Shown here one piece after another: positions 40,912 through 47,628 of a stretch of 47,628 nucleotides of DNA. The stretch lies in the NCBI GenBank assembly GCA_910585635.1, contig CAJUFE010000035.1:1-47628 (forward strand), in the 5' to 3' direction. The notes beneath the pieces are model-generated. The model saw only the letters and a list, made by a program, of their open reading frames with translations, ran no database searches and was not told the origin of the DNA. This DNA comes from an uncultured Lachnospiraceae bacterium (GTDB lineage Bacteria > Bacillota > Clostridia > Lachnospirales > Lachnospiraceae). The position numbers were made by a program, and so were the translations under genes. The stretch's first letter is position 1. Each line of letters opens with the position of its first letter.

Positions 40912-41232
40912 TCATTTGGCGGCTTTCAGCATCTTGATCGCGGTCTTCAGTACCTTCTCTCCATCCATCATCCCATAGGTGGTCTGGTCGATCACCGCGA
41001 TCGGGATCTTCGTGGAGGCAAATTTCTCTGCGATCTCCTGGTACCGGTGCTTCACCTGCGGGCCTAGGAGGATCACATCCGGATGGCGCTCCTCCACGAT
41101 CTGGCCGATCTTACCGTCGGGAAATGCCTCCACCTCGATGGGGAGATCATGGCTGGTGGCCACCTTCTGCATCTTACTGGCCAGCATGCTGGTGGACATC
41201 CCCGCGCTGCAGAATAGATAGACTCGTTTCAT
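40912..41232 (-). CDS. PTS lactose/cellobiose-type IIB component
   Basis: A 106-aa cytoplasmic phosphocarrier. Cys8 in YLFCSAGMSTSMLASKM is the phosphorylation site. AFPDGKIGQIVEERHPDVIL and LLGPQVKHRYQEI follow the family. It stands between IIA (25 bases) and IIC (27 bases) in one operon, receiving phosphate from IIA and passing it to the sugar bound by IIC. Confidence 0.94.
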   Translation of the reverse strand: MKRVYLFCSAGMSTSMLASKMQKVATSHDLPIEVEAFPDGKIGQIVEERHPDVILLGPQVKHRYQEIAEKFASTKIPIAVIDQTTYGMMDGEKVLKTAIKMLKAAK

Positions 41233-41257
41233 GTTCTGACTCTCCTTTCTTTTTCGC

Positions 41258-41590
41258 TCATCCTGCGATCTGCTTTTCCAGTCGGTCGATCCGACGGTAA
41301 TTGTCGATCATCTCCTCGGCGATGATCTTAAAGCCTTCGGCGCTCATCAGCTGGTCCTCCGCGTGGACCAGGATCAGGGAGCTGGCGACCGGCGTCCCCT
41401 TCGCCTCCATCTGGAGCAGCTGAAAGTGGGCTTCATGCCCTTTTAAAAACTGCTCCTGTCCGTCCGCGATGCATCCTGCCGCGCCTTCAAAATCCCCTTC
41501 CTTCGCTTTCCGGATCCCCTCGATGTAGCTGGAACGCGCCGCTCCCACATTGGAGATGATCTGGAAACAGATCATTTCAAGCTCTTCCAC
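41258..41590 (-). CDS. PTS lactose/cellobiose-type IIA component
   Basis: A 110-aa all-helical IIA protein: VEELEMICFQIISNVGAARS at the start, and LILVHAEDQLMSAEG with the likely phosphorylated His76. I chose GTG at 41590 because AAAGGAGG lies 8 bases upstream and the family sequence begins there. An ATG further up (41629) would add 13 residues that do not look like the family. It is the first intact gene of the PTS operon and lies downstream of overlapping palindromes. Confidence 0.88.
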   Translation of the reverse strand: MEELEMICFQIISNVGAARSSYIEGIRKAKEGDFEGAAGCIADGQEQFLKGHEAHFQLLQMEAKGTPVASSLILVHAEDQLMSAEGFKIIAEEMIDNYRRIDRLEKQIAG

Positions 41591-41661
41591 TGCAACTTCC
41601 TCCTTTGCTTTTTTATCTGTCCCTATCATAGCGCCTTTCCCCATCTTTGTGCAGTAGATCT

Positions 41662-41698
41662 ATTTCCTAGCTGTTAGGAAATGTACCCATGTACATTT
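41662..41698 (-). promoter_or_regulatory. Overlapping palindromes upstream of the PTS operon
   Basis: ATTTCCTA-gctgt-TAGGAAAT (41662-41682) and AAATGTAC-ccat-GTACATTT (41679-41698) are perfect 8-bp inverted repeats sharing four bases. They sit 70-110 bases before the IIA start, with an A/T-rich TATAAA-like box on the minus strand just upstream and no good -35 box. This suggests a regulator-dependent promoter. Confidence 0.65.
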
Positions 41699-41787
41699 TA
41701 TATGATCCATCCAGCAGGCTCCGTCCCGGAAGCCCGTCATTTCGTCCAACAATATCACCAGAAGATCCCGGCCCCCCAGCCAACCAT

Positions 41788-41823
41788 AAAAAAGCACCAG
41801 GCAGGTCCACCCCCGCCCGGTGC
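41788..41823 (-). terminator. Terminator of the PRD regulator fragment
   Basis: On the minus strand GCACCGGGC (41823 downward) pairs with GCCTGGTGC with one mismatch, followed by TTTTTT. It separates the regulator remnant from the PTS IIA promoter. Confidence 0.78.
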
Positions 41824-41835
41824 ATCCGGTCCATC

Positions 41836-42861
41836 CTATCCCATGATACGCTCCATAAACTCCTCATAGGCGCATTCCTGCGTCAGCTTTTCCAGCTCCT
41901 CCGGCCGTCCGATCATCTCCGACACCCAGTCAAAAAAGATCTTGATCATCCTGCGGTCCCCTTCATTGATGGCAAAAAGCATCACCAACCGCACCTGGAA
42001 GGCTCCCCACTGCACCGGTCTGGCCAGCTGGGCCACCGCGATGGTGGACCTGCTGGCATAAGCGCGGAAAGCATGGGGGACGGCCAGGGCATCTGCAAAA
42101 GAGGTGGGGCTCATCCGCTCCCTCTCCAGCACGATATCCTGGAAGTCCTCACCCACGATCCCCTCCTCCTTAAGCCCTCTGCACAGACAGGCGATCACCT
42201 CCTCCGGCGTCTGGCAGTCCAGTCCCCGGTGATAGTGCTCTCTGCGGAGCAGATGGCCCATATGGGAGGCAAATTCCAGCCGGAACCGGTTCTTGTCCAG
42301 ACGGTTCAGGGCCTGGAGGATGCGCACCTCGGTCTCTGAGTCCACGAACAAGCTGACCTGCACGGTGGGGATATCCAGCTTGTGCTCGATCGAGAGGGTG
42401 GTCAGGAGCAGATCGGGGTCCGCCTGCTCCACAGCCGCCTCCTCGAAATAGTAGGACCGTTTGACCACCTCCATCCGATCCTTAAACATCTCCATGATCC
42501 GCTTTTCGCACATCTCCGAAAAGGTCTGGTTATGGGGCATGATCATCACCGCCCGATATCGGCGGACCGAATCCATCCGCTCGCTGGCCGCCCCCAGATG
42601 CAGGGCGATGAAGCCGCTCTCCATGTCCGCGATCTGGCCGTCCAGCTGTTCCTCCAGATAATCTACGATGCAGACGCCCATCTCAAAGAGCAGCGGGTAT
42701 TTCTGCTTGATCTCCTCTAAAAAGATATCCTCCAGCACCACCTGGTTCTTCATCCGGTCCACCAGGCCATGGAGATGCATCTTGAGCCCTGCCTTCAGGT
42801 CCTCATCCCCGCGATAGTCCACGCCGAACACCTCCCACAGGCGTGTCAGCGCGCCCTCCAC
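41836..42861 (-). pseudogene. PTS-regulation-domain transcriptional regulator lacking its N-terminus
   Basis: The 341 visible codons encode a PRD domain (LKMHLHGLVDRMKNQV, LEEIKQKYPLLFE, then ESGFIALHLGAA), a degenerate IIB-like domain without a clear active Cys (VMIMPHNQTFSEMCEKRI), and a IIA(Fru/Mtl)-like domain with the active His in ALAVPHAF. LicR/MtlR-type activators of about 640 aa carry two helix-turn-helix domains and a first PRD before this part; they are missing. The first possible start is GTG at 42861, inside the end of an HPr fragment. The protein probably cannot bind DNA, so the neighbouring PTS operon may have lost its activator. A shortened functional phosphosensor is less likely. 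Confidence 0.75.
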
Positions 42862-43025
42862 CAGCCGCTCCCCATCAGCTCCATGACCTGGCAGGCGTCG
42901 GCCCTCCTGCCCTTGCAGTCCACATAGACCTGGCAGCCCAGCGCCCGCGCCCCCTTGACCAAATGCATAGCGTTCCTGGCGTGCAGACCATTAGCATCTG
43001 CTATCGTATGGTTAAATGTGACCAT
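42846..43025 (-). pseudogene. HPr-like N-terminal fragment
   Basis: From ATG 43025 (GGAGGGAG upstream) 59 codons encode an HPr: HTIADANGLHARNAMHLVKG with His15 as the phosphorylation site, and RRADACQVMELMG in place of the Ser46 region. It breaks off at about residue 51, continues as SGWWRAR and stops 15 bases into the regulator frame. About 30 C-terminal residues are missing. This is a deletion junction between an HPr gene and the regulator, out of frame by one. Confidence 0.78.
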
Positions 43026-43075
43026 GATGCTCTCCCTCCGACGCATTATTTCTATACCATCATCCTAACACTATT

Positions 43076-44050
43076 TTAACAACTATCGCCCAAGAAATCA
43101 ACCGGTCCGCTGTCGTACAAGAGCATCGGATCTAAACGGCTGATCCGCGCCACCCCAAACCCAGAGATGACATGATGGATACAGGTCTTCACGCAGAGCC
43201 CGCAGCCATCACAGCGGCAAGGGTCCAACAGGACCTGGAAATGCTCCCCTTCCTTTTTCACCCTGAGAGCGCCCTGTGGACAGAGCTTTTCACAGACACC
43301 GCAGCCCCGGCACCCAGGGTCGATCATAGGGACCCTCCAGCCGAAGGAGCCGTACTGACCTTCTCCCAGGAGCTCCTTTAAGAGGCGGCGGTACAAAGAC
43401 CCGTCCAACATGCTCTCGGACGGCACATACGCGGCCAGCTTGCTCCTCAGCCCTTCGTCGGCCTTCCTGAACAGCTCACGGCGGCCGATCGCCTGACTGA
43501 CCTCCTCCCCCTCTCCCGGCTGTGCTGTAAACTGGAAACGTTCATGGAACCGCTCCTTTCCCCAAAAAAGCACCAGTCTCTCTAATGTCCCCTGCCAGAG
43601 GGCATCTGCCTGCAGAGTGCCCTCCGGCAAGTCTTTTATCAAAAAGACCACCTTCTTGCGCAGACTGATGCAGGCTAAGTATTCCCACGGCAGGACCGCA
43701 AAGAGGTCCACCTTCAGATGGGCATCGCCTCCATACTGCCTGGAGGCGATCCGCACCCAGTCCTCCGGCGCCTTCAGCACCTTCAGATAAGAAGCCGCGT
43801 TGGCGGCCGAGGAGGCGATGCACCGGGTGGGGCAGGCCGCCACACACAGGTTACAGTTGACACAGCGGAGGAAGTCCGCCTCCTTACAGCCCGCGCCGGA
43901 ATATACCTCCTCCGGGCAGATATCCGCGCAGGCCGTGCATCGATGCTTCCTCTGACGGCGGTTGATGCAATGTTCAAAGTCCTTTGACGGGTGGCTCTCG
44001 GCCAGAGTCCGCCCGATCACATAGTGAAAAATAAGATTTCCAAATAGCAT
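43076..44050 (-). CDS. Multi-cluster 4Fe-4S ferredoxin-domain protein
   Basis: A 324-aa iron-sulfur protein. Near the N-terminus is CTACADICP, a later single Cys and CVNCNLCVAACP (about 37-78), and near the C-terminus CRGCGVCEKLCP and CRCDGCGLCVKTCIHHVISG (about 240-305). The Cys content suits up to four clusters. The middle ~160 residues have no recognised domain. It is divergent from the molybdopterin oxidoreductase operon (309 bases apart), so a role as electron carrier or maturation partner for that enzyme is likely. I chose the ATG at 44050; one nine codons upstream is also possible. Confidence 0.8.
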   Translation of the reverse strand: MLFGNLIFHYVIGRTLAESHPSKDFEHCINRRQRKHRCTACADICPEEVYSGAGCKEADFLRCVNCNLCVAACPTRCIASSAANAASYLKVLKAPEDWVRIASRQYGGDAHLKVDLFAVLPWEYLACISLRKKVVFLIKDLPEGTLQADALWQGTLERLVLFWGKERFHERFQFTAQPGEGEEVSQAIGRRELFRKADEGLRSKLAAYVPSESMLDGSLYRRLLKELLGEGQYGSFGWRVPMIDPGCRGCGVCEKLCPQGALRVKKEGEHFQVLLDPCRCDGCGLCVKTCIHHVISGFGVARISRLDPMLLYDSGPVDFLGDSC

Positions 44051-44152
44051 GGCTCCGCTCTCCTGTACCTGGCACATCTCCTGTGCGGTCCTAAATGCAA
44101 GAGGTCAAAAGGTCAGAGATCCGATGCAAGCTTACTTGCAAAAGGCGCTTTG

Positions 44153-44274
44153 ACCTTACATGTTTTTAGGATCATAAGACATAAGGGAGTATAGCACACT
44201 GAGACAGACAATACAAGTGAACAACAGGAGGATCTTTTTATGTTCTTTTTCTGGTAACATTCCATGATCGGTCC
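44153..44274. other. Intergenic region between divergent Fe-S genes
   Basis: No gene is seen. ACATGT at about 44158 matches motifs found again near the operon promoter. The remainder is A/T-rich with no clear structure. Confidence 0.4.
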
Positions 44275-44335
44275 TTGCGATCTTGCGCATAACATGTTAT
44301 AATAAGCGACAACTACATGTATCATAAAATACATG
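44275..44335 (+). promoter_or_regulatory. Promoter and operator-like palindromes of the molybdoenzyme operon
   Basis: TTGCGA (44275-44280), 17 bases, TATAAT (44298-44303). The 12-base palindrome ATAACATGTTAT (44290-44301) covers the -10 box, and CATGTAT-cataaa-ATACATG (44316-44335) lies just after the start site. Repeated ACATGT motifs suggest a repressor or redox regulator. Confidence 0.72.
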
Positions 44336-44358
44336 ATAAAAACAAGGAGGGAAAAACG

Positions 44359-45249
44359 ATGAGCAAGTACGGCATGGTACTGAACCTGGACCGCTGCATC
44401 GGCTGCTACGCCTGTGTCACCGCCTGTAAGATGACTTACGGCACACGGCCCGGCGTCAACTACAATGCAGTGAACACGGTGGAATACGGAGAGGGCGCAG
44501 ACGCCAGACAGCGCTATGTGCTGACCATGTGCATGCACTGCGATAACGCACCCTGCGTGGAAGCCTGCCCCACCGGAGCCACCTACAAGACCGACGAGGG
44601 GGCCGTGGTCATGGACTACGAGGCCTGTATCGGCTGCGGCGCCTGCGTGAGTGCATGTCCTTATGACGCCCGCCATCTGGTGAAGGATGATGAGACCAGC
44701 TTCGAGGGCAGCGTAGCGCCCTATGAGGAGGAAAGCTCCCAGCGTCTGAACGTAGTGGAGAAATGTACCTTCTGCTATGAGCGTGTAAAGAACGGGGAGA
44801 AGCCCGCATGTACGGTGTTCTGTCCCGGACAGTGCCGGATCTTCGGCGATGTGGAGGATCCGGAGAGTGAGATCTCCACCTACATAAAGGAGAAAGGCGC
44901 CTTTAATATCGAAGGGACCAGCATCTGGTATGTGACCCCGGAGAACATGGACCGCAGCCTGCTCCCGAAGCCCTTAGCAGAGCTGATCGGAGCCGCCGGA
45001 GCCAAGGAGGAGACCCCTGAGACCACAGCCGCAGCAGAAGAGACCACCGCAGCCGAGACCACGGCAGCCGCTACAGAGGCCGCACAGGAGGCCGCCGCAG
45101 AAGGCGGTTCCGGTGGCAGCGGAGCTACGGTGGGCATCATCGGCGGCGCAGCCGTCTTAGCCGGCGCAGCGGTCGCCTGGAACGCCAAGAACAAGAAGGC
45201 AAAAGCCGAGGATAAGAAAGACGATAAGGGAGGTACGGATAATGCCTAA
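44359..45249 (+). CDS. Four-cluster ferredoxin subunit with C-terminal membrane anchor
   Basis: A 296-aa electron-transfer subunit of a DmsB/PsrB/NrfC-like type. Cys motifs: CIGCYACVTACKM (12-24), CMHCDNAPCVEACPTGA (about 57-73), CIGCGACVSACPYDARHL (about 90-107), and CTFCYERVKNGEKPACTVFC (about 136-155), giving up to four 4Fe-4S clusters. After residue ~215 comes a linker of Ala/Thr/Glu repeats (ETTAAAEETTAAETTAAA), then a hydrophobic helix (VGIIGGAAVLAGAAVAW) and a Lys/Asp-rich tail. This single-helix anchor is unusual; related enzymes use a separate membrane subunit, which is absent here. GGAGGG precedes the ATG at 44359. It overlaps the catalytic subunit gene by 8 bases. Confidence 0.9.
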   Translation: MSKYGMVLNLDRCIGCYACVTACKMTYGTRPGVNYNAVNTVEYGEGADARQRYVLTMCMHCDNAPCVEACPTGATYKTDEGAVVMDYEACIGCGACVSACPYDARHLVKDDETSFEGSVAPYEEESSQRLNVVEKCTFCYERVKNGEKPACTVFCPGQCRIFGDVEDPESEISTYIKEKGAFNIEGTSIWYVTPENMDRSLLPKPLAELIGAAGAKEETPETTAAAEETTAAETTAAATEAAQEAAAEGGSGGSGATVGIIGGAAVLAGAAVAWNAKNKKAKAEDKKDDKGGTDNA

Positions 45250-47521
45250 ACTCAGTAGAAGACAATTTCTGAAATTAACGGCAGCATCTGCCGCAGGTGC
45301 GGCGATGGCCGGCAGCGGATCTTTCATCATCCCGGGCAATGAGGCCTTAGCGGCCAGCGATGCGCCGGAGGAAGTCAAATATACCCACTGCGTGATGTGC
45401 AACCATGGCCCCCGCTGCGGTATGAAGCTGATCTTAAAGGAGGGCAAGGTATACCGCATCGAAAAGCGTGAGGACTATCCCAACAACCTGATCTGTGCCA
45501 AAGGTGTGGCCGCGATCCAGGAGCTGTATGCGCCGGACCGTCTCCTGCACCCCATGAAGCGCACCACGCCCAAGGGCTCTGACGACCCCAAGTGGGAGCA
45601 GATCACCTGGGATGAAGCCTTAGAGACCATCGCCGAGAAGCTGAACGCGGTCAAGGCCGAGTACGGCGCCGAGAAGGTCCTGTTCATGACCGGCGACCCC
45701 AAGGAGCCCCGTTCCGCCGTGCAGAGGCTGGCCTATACCTTCGGCTCCCCCAACATGGGCACCGAGAGTTCCACCTGCTATAAGGCCACGGAACTAGCTA
45801 CGAAGCTCTTATACGGACCGGAGTGGTACACCGCCTCCTCCCTGGCTACCGGAGCCGGCCCCACCCCTGGGAAGACCAAGGTCTGCATCATCTGGGGCAA
45901 TAACCCGCCCTGGTCCGCTCCTGTCAGCTATAACGGCATGAAGAACGGCAAGGAGAGCGGCACGGTCAAATACATCGTGGTAGATCCCCGGATCACCCCC
46001 ACGGTCCATGCCTTCGCCGATGTGCATCTCCAGATCCGTCCCGGCACCGACGGCGCCCTGGCCCTATGCTTTGCCAACGCCCTGATCGAGAACGATGCCT
46101 ATGATAAGGATTTCGTAGAGAACTGGACCCATGGCTTTGAGGAATACGCGGCCTACGCCAGCGAGTTCACCGTCGAGAAGACAGCCGAGATCTGCCAGAT
46201 CCCGGAGGAGAAACTGAAGGAAGCGATCGATATCCTGCTGACCGAGGGGAGCCCCATCGTCTGCAAGAGCTCGGCGGCCTTCCCACACCACACCAACGGC
46301 GTGAACAATTACCGGGCGATCATGTCCTTAGTCCCGCTGACCGGCAGCCTGGATGTGGCCGGCGGTCTGAAGATCGCGGACGAACCGCTGAACTTCGACG
46401 AGTGGCAGATGACCTTTGATTTCGCCCGCTCTAACGACCTTCTGCCCAAGCTGGATCATCTGCGGGTAGACCGGGAGTACTTCCCCGTGTGGGCAGATAC
46501 GGACCAGCAGGGCATCCTGCAGCTGAACCGTATCCCCGAATATGTGGAGACCGGCGCCATCCGGGCCTGCGTGATGTTCGGCGGCAATGCCATGATGTGG
46601 CCCCAGTCCCATCTGTACCAGGAGGCCTTCCAGAAGATGGACTTCTGTGTGGCGGCGGACTTCTACATCCGTCCCTGGACCCACAACTACGTGGATATGG
46701 TGCTGCCCGCAGCCATGAGCTGGGAGCGTTCCTGCCCGCTGACCGTCTTCGGCCGCAAGATCTTCCTGCGTGAGCCGGCTGTAGCGCCCGCAGGCGAGGC
46801 CAGACCCGACTATCGGATCTGCTGCGACATCGGCACCGCGCTGGGCTACAGCGAGGAGTTCTGGGGCGGCGGCGAGAAGTCCGAGGAGAACTGCATCCGC
46901 GAGTCCCTGCGCCATCTGAAAGTGGATACCCCGATCACCTATGAGGATCTGCAGGCGGCGTCCCCAGGACCTGTGGAGGTCCCCTTAAAGGGCGAGCCCC
47001 AGGAGAAGAAGTACGAGAAGGGCCTGCTGCGTGAGGACGGAAAGCCCGGCTTCACCACGCCTACCGGCAAGGTGGAATTTGTCTCGGAGATCCTGCGCGA
47101 GCATGGCTTCGATCCTCTGCCCACCTACAATGAGCCGGTGATGAGCCCGATCAGCACCCCGGATGTGTTCAAGGACTATCCGCTGATCATGAACAGCGGC
47201 AACCGTGTCCCCATGTACACCCACAGTAAGGAGCGGAACCTGCCCTGGCTGAACCAGTTCATGCCGGAGCCCATCATCCGTCTGAACCCGGAGGATGCCG
47301 CGGACCGGAGCTTAAAGAACGGCGACATGGTGAAGGTGACCAGCCCCTACGGCGAACTGACCGCCAAGCTGGAGATCTCCGTGATGATCAAGAAGGGCGT
47401 GATCGATATGTTCCACGGCTGGGACAAGGCCAATGTGAACGAGCTGGTCAGCCGCGACTTCGACCCGATCAGCGGGTTCCCGCCCTATAAAGAGGGACTG
47501 TGCCAGGTGGCAAAAGCTTAA
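45242..47521 (+). CDS. Tat-exported molybdopterin oxidoreductase, catalytic subunit
   Basis: A 759-aa DMSO-reductase-superfamily enzyme. The twin-arginine signal SRRQFLKLTAASAAGAAMAG starts at residue 5. The N-terminal 4Fe-4S site is formed by Cys50, Cys53, Cys59 and Cys85 (CVMCNHGPRC; NLICAKG), with a longer second spacing than the common C-x2-C-x3-C. Cys179 in MGTESSTCYKA is a candidate molybdenum ligand, as in polysulfide/thiosulfate/arsenate-type members. IIWGNNPPWS and YIVVDPRITPT bind the pterin cofactor, and SPYGELTAKLEISVMIKKGV lies in the C-terminal domain. It partners the ferredoxin subunit upstream. No TorD-like chaperone is visible. The substrate is unknown; a sulfur, selenium, arsenic or organic N/S-oxide acceptor is possible. 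Confidence 0.92.
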   Translation: MPKLSRRQFLKLTAASAAGAAMAGSGSFIIPGNEALAASDAPEEVKYTHCVMCNHGPRCGMKLILKEGKVYRIEKREDYPNNLICAKGVAAIQELYAPDRLLHPMKRTTPKGSDDPKWEQITWDEALETIAEKLNAVKAEYGAEKVLFMTGDPKEPRSAVQRLAYTFGSPNMGTESSTCYKATELATKLLYGPEWYTASSLATGAGPTPGKTKVCIIWGNNPPWSAPVSYNGMKNGKESGTVKYIVVDPRITPTVHAFADVHLQIRPGTDGALALCFANALIENDAYDKDFVENWTHGFEEYAAYASEFTVEKTAEICQIPEEKLKEAIDILLTEGSPIVCKSSAAFPHHTNGVNNYRAIMSLVPLTGSLDVAGGLKIADEPLNFDEWQMTFDFARSNDLLPKLDHLRVDREYFPVWADTDQQGILQLNRIPEYVETGAIRACVMFGGNAMMWPQSHLYQEAFQKMDFCVAADFYIRPWTHNYVDMVLPAAMSWERSCPLTVFGRKIFLREPAVAPAGEARPDYRICCDIGTALGYSEEFWGGGEKSEENCIRESLRHLKVDTPITYEDLQAASPGPVEVPLKGEPQEKKYEKGLLREDGKPGFTTPTGKVEFVSEILREHGFDPLPTYNEPVMSPISTPDVFKDYPLIMNSGNRVPMYTHSKERNLPWLNQFMPEPIIRLNPEDAADRSLKNGDMVKVTSPYGELTAKLEISVMIKKGVIDMFHGWDKANVNELVSRDFDPISGFPPYKEGLCQVAKA

Positions 47522-47573
47522 CGGGATCTACGTCACTTTTTACAGATTGGGTCACTTTTCACAGGTTTGCCAG

Positions 47574-47590
47574 AGGTCCGCTCCGGGAGG
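47574..47590. repeat. Truncated copy of the dispersed palindromic repeat
   Basis: AGGTCCGCTCCGGGAGG matches 9462-9478, the left end of the 209-bp element. It is cut off by adapter sequence at the contig end. Confidence 0.7.
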
Positions 47591-47628
47591 AGATCGGAAG
47601 AGCGTCGTGTAGGGAAAGAGTGTCTTCG
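47591..47628. other. Illumina adapter contamination at the contig end
   Basis: AGATCGGAAGAGCGTCGTGT followed by AGGGAAAGAGTGT (47591-47623) is identical to the reverse complement of the Illumina TruSeq universal adapter. The last five bases, CTTCG, may be the start of an index. This is not genomic sequence. Confidence 0.97.

Noticed and set aside
44113..44676. A 187-codon minus-strand open frame
   Set aside because: It overlaps the start of the ferredoxin subunit and its promoter, and the translation has no family character.

Overview
The window looks like a piece of a high-GC Clostridia genome, most likely Lachnospiraceae. The evidence is the ylxM-ffh-rpsP-khpA gene order, the many PTS genes, a stand-alone AICAR formyltransferase paired with a PurO-type cyclohydrolase, strong AGGAGG ribosome sites, and TTGACA-17-TATAAT promoters. 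The family assignment is inference from gene content. The right end is a contig end: the last 38 bases begin with Illumina adapter sequence, directly after the start of a dispersed repeat.

Layout. 0-6 kb (minus strand): a FecR-domain lipoprotein cut by the window edge, uridine phosphorylase, AICAR formyltransferase, PurO-type IMP cyclohydrolase, an orphan cellobiose-type PTS IIB and a MEMO-AMMECR1 fusion. 6.2-7.1 kb: an AT-richer cassette holding a strong promoter, a structured RNA, a terminator and a PBECR4-like protein, flanked by 26-bp exact direct repeats, one of which lies in a host terminator. 7.2-12.7 kb: a D-2-hydroxyacid dehydrogenase, a secreted GH5 glycosidase, a 209-bp palindromic repeat, a hybrid histidine kinase and an Rrf2 regulator. 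12.7-16.7 kb: a heterodimeric ABC exporter behind a leader containing a 40-codon ORF and two terminators, resembling an antibiotic-sensing attenuator.

16.9-25.2 kb: a rearranged version of the conserved ylxM-ffh-rpsP-khpA-rimM-trmD block. trmD lies inverted, away from rimM. Two copies of a trmD / AIM24 / rimM segment can be recognised. Copy 1 keeps trmD plus the tails of AIM24 and rimM; copy 2 keeps AIM24 and rimM plus a decayed trmD promoter and tail. Between them sit a broken Phd/YefM antitoxin, an Rpn-type nuclease and an APH-like kinase.

25.4-34.7 kb: a Uma2 protein, a broken SLH surface protein, a MarR-MATE efflux pair with a palindrome over the promoter, an M20 amidohydrolase overlapping a metallo-beta-lactamase-fold hydrolase, PTS IIA(Glc), MscL with a zinc ribbon, and an M13 metallopeptidase lipoprotein. 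34.7-43.0 kb (minus strand): a run containing PTS IIA-IIB-IIC (lactose/cellobiose type), a GrdB-like protein, a cytoplasmic aspartylglucosaminidase-family hydrolase, a broken M20 dipeptidase, CutC and a YitT protein. It is preceded by an HPr fragment joined to a PRD/EIIA regulator that has lost its DNA-binding part. The set suggests uptake and cleavage of a glycosyl-asparagine or glycopeptide. 43.1-47.5 kb: a multi-cluster ferredoxin protein divergent from a two-gene operon for a Tat-exported molybdopterin oxidoreductase and a four-cluster ferredoxin subunit that carries its own C-terminal membrane anchor.
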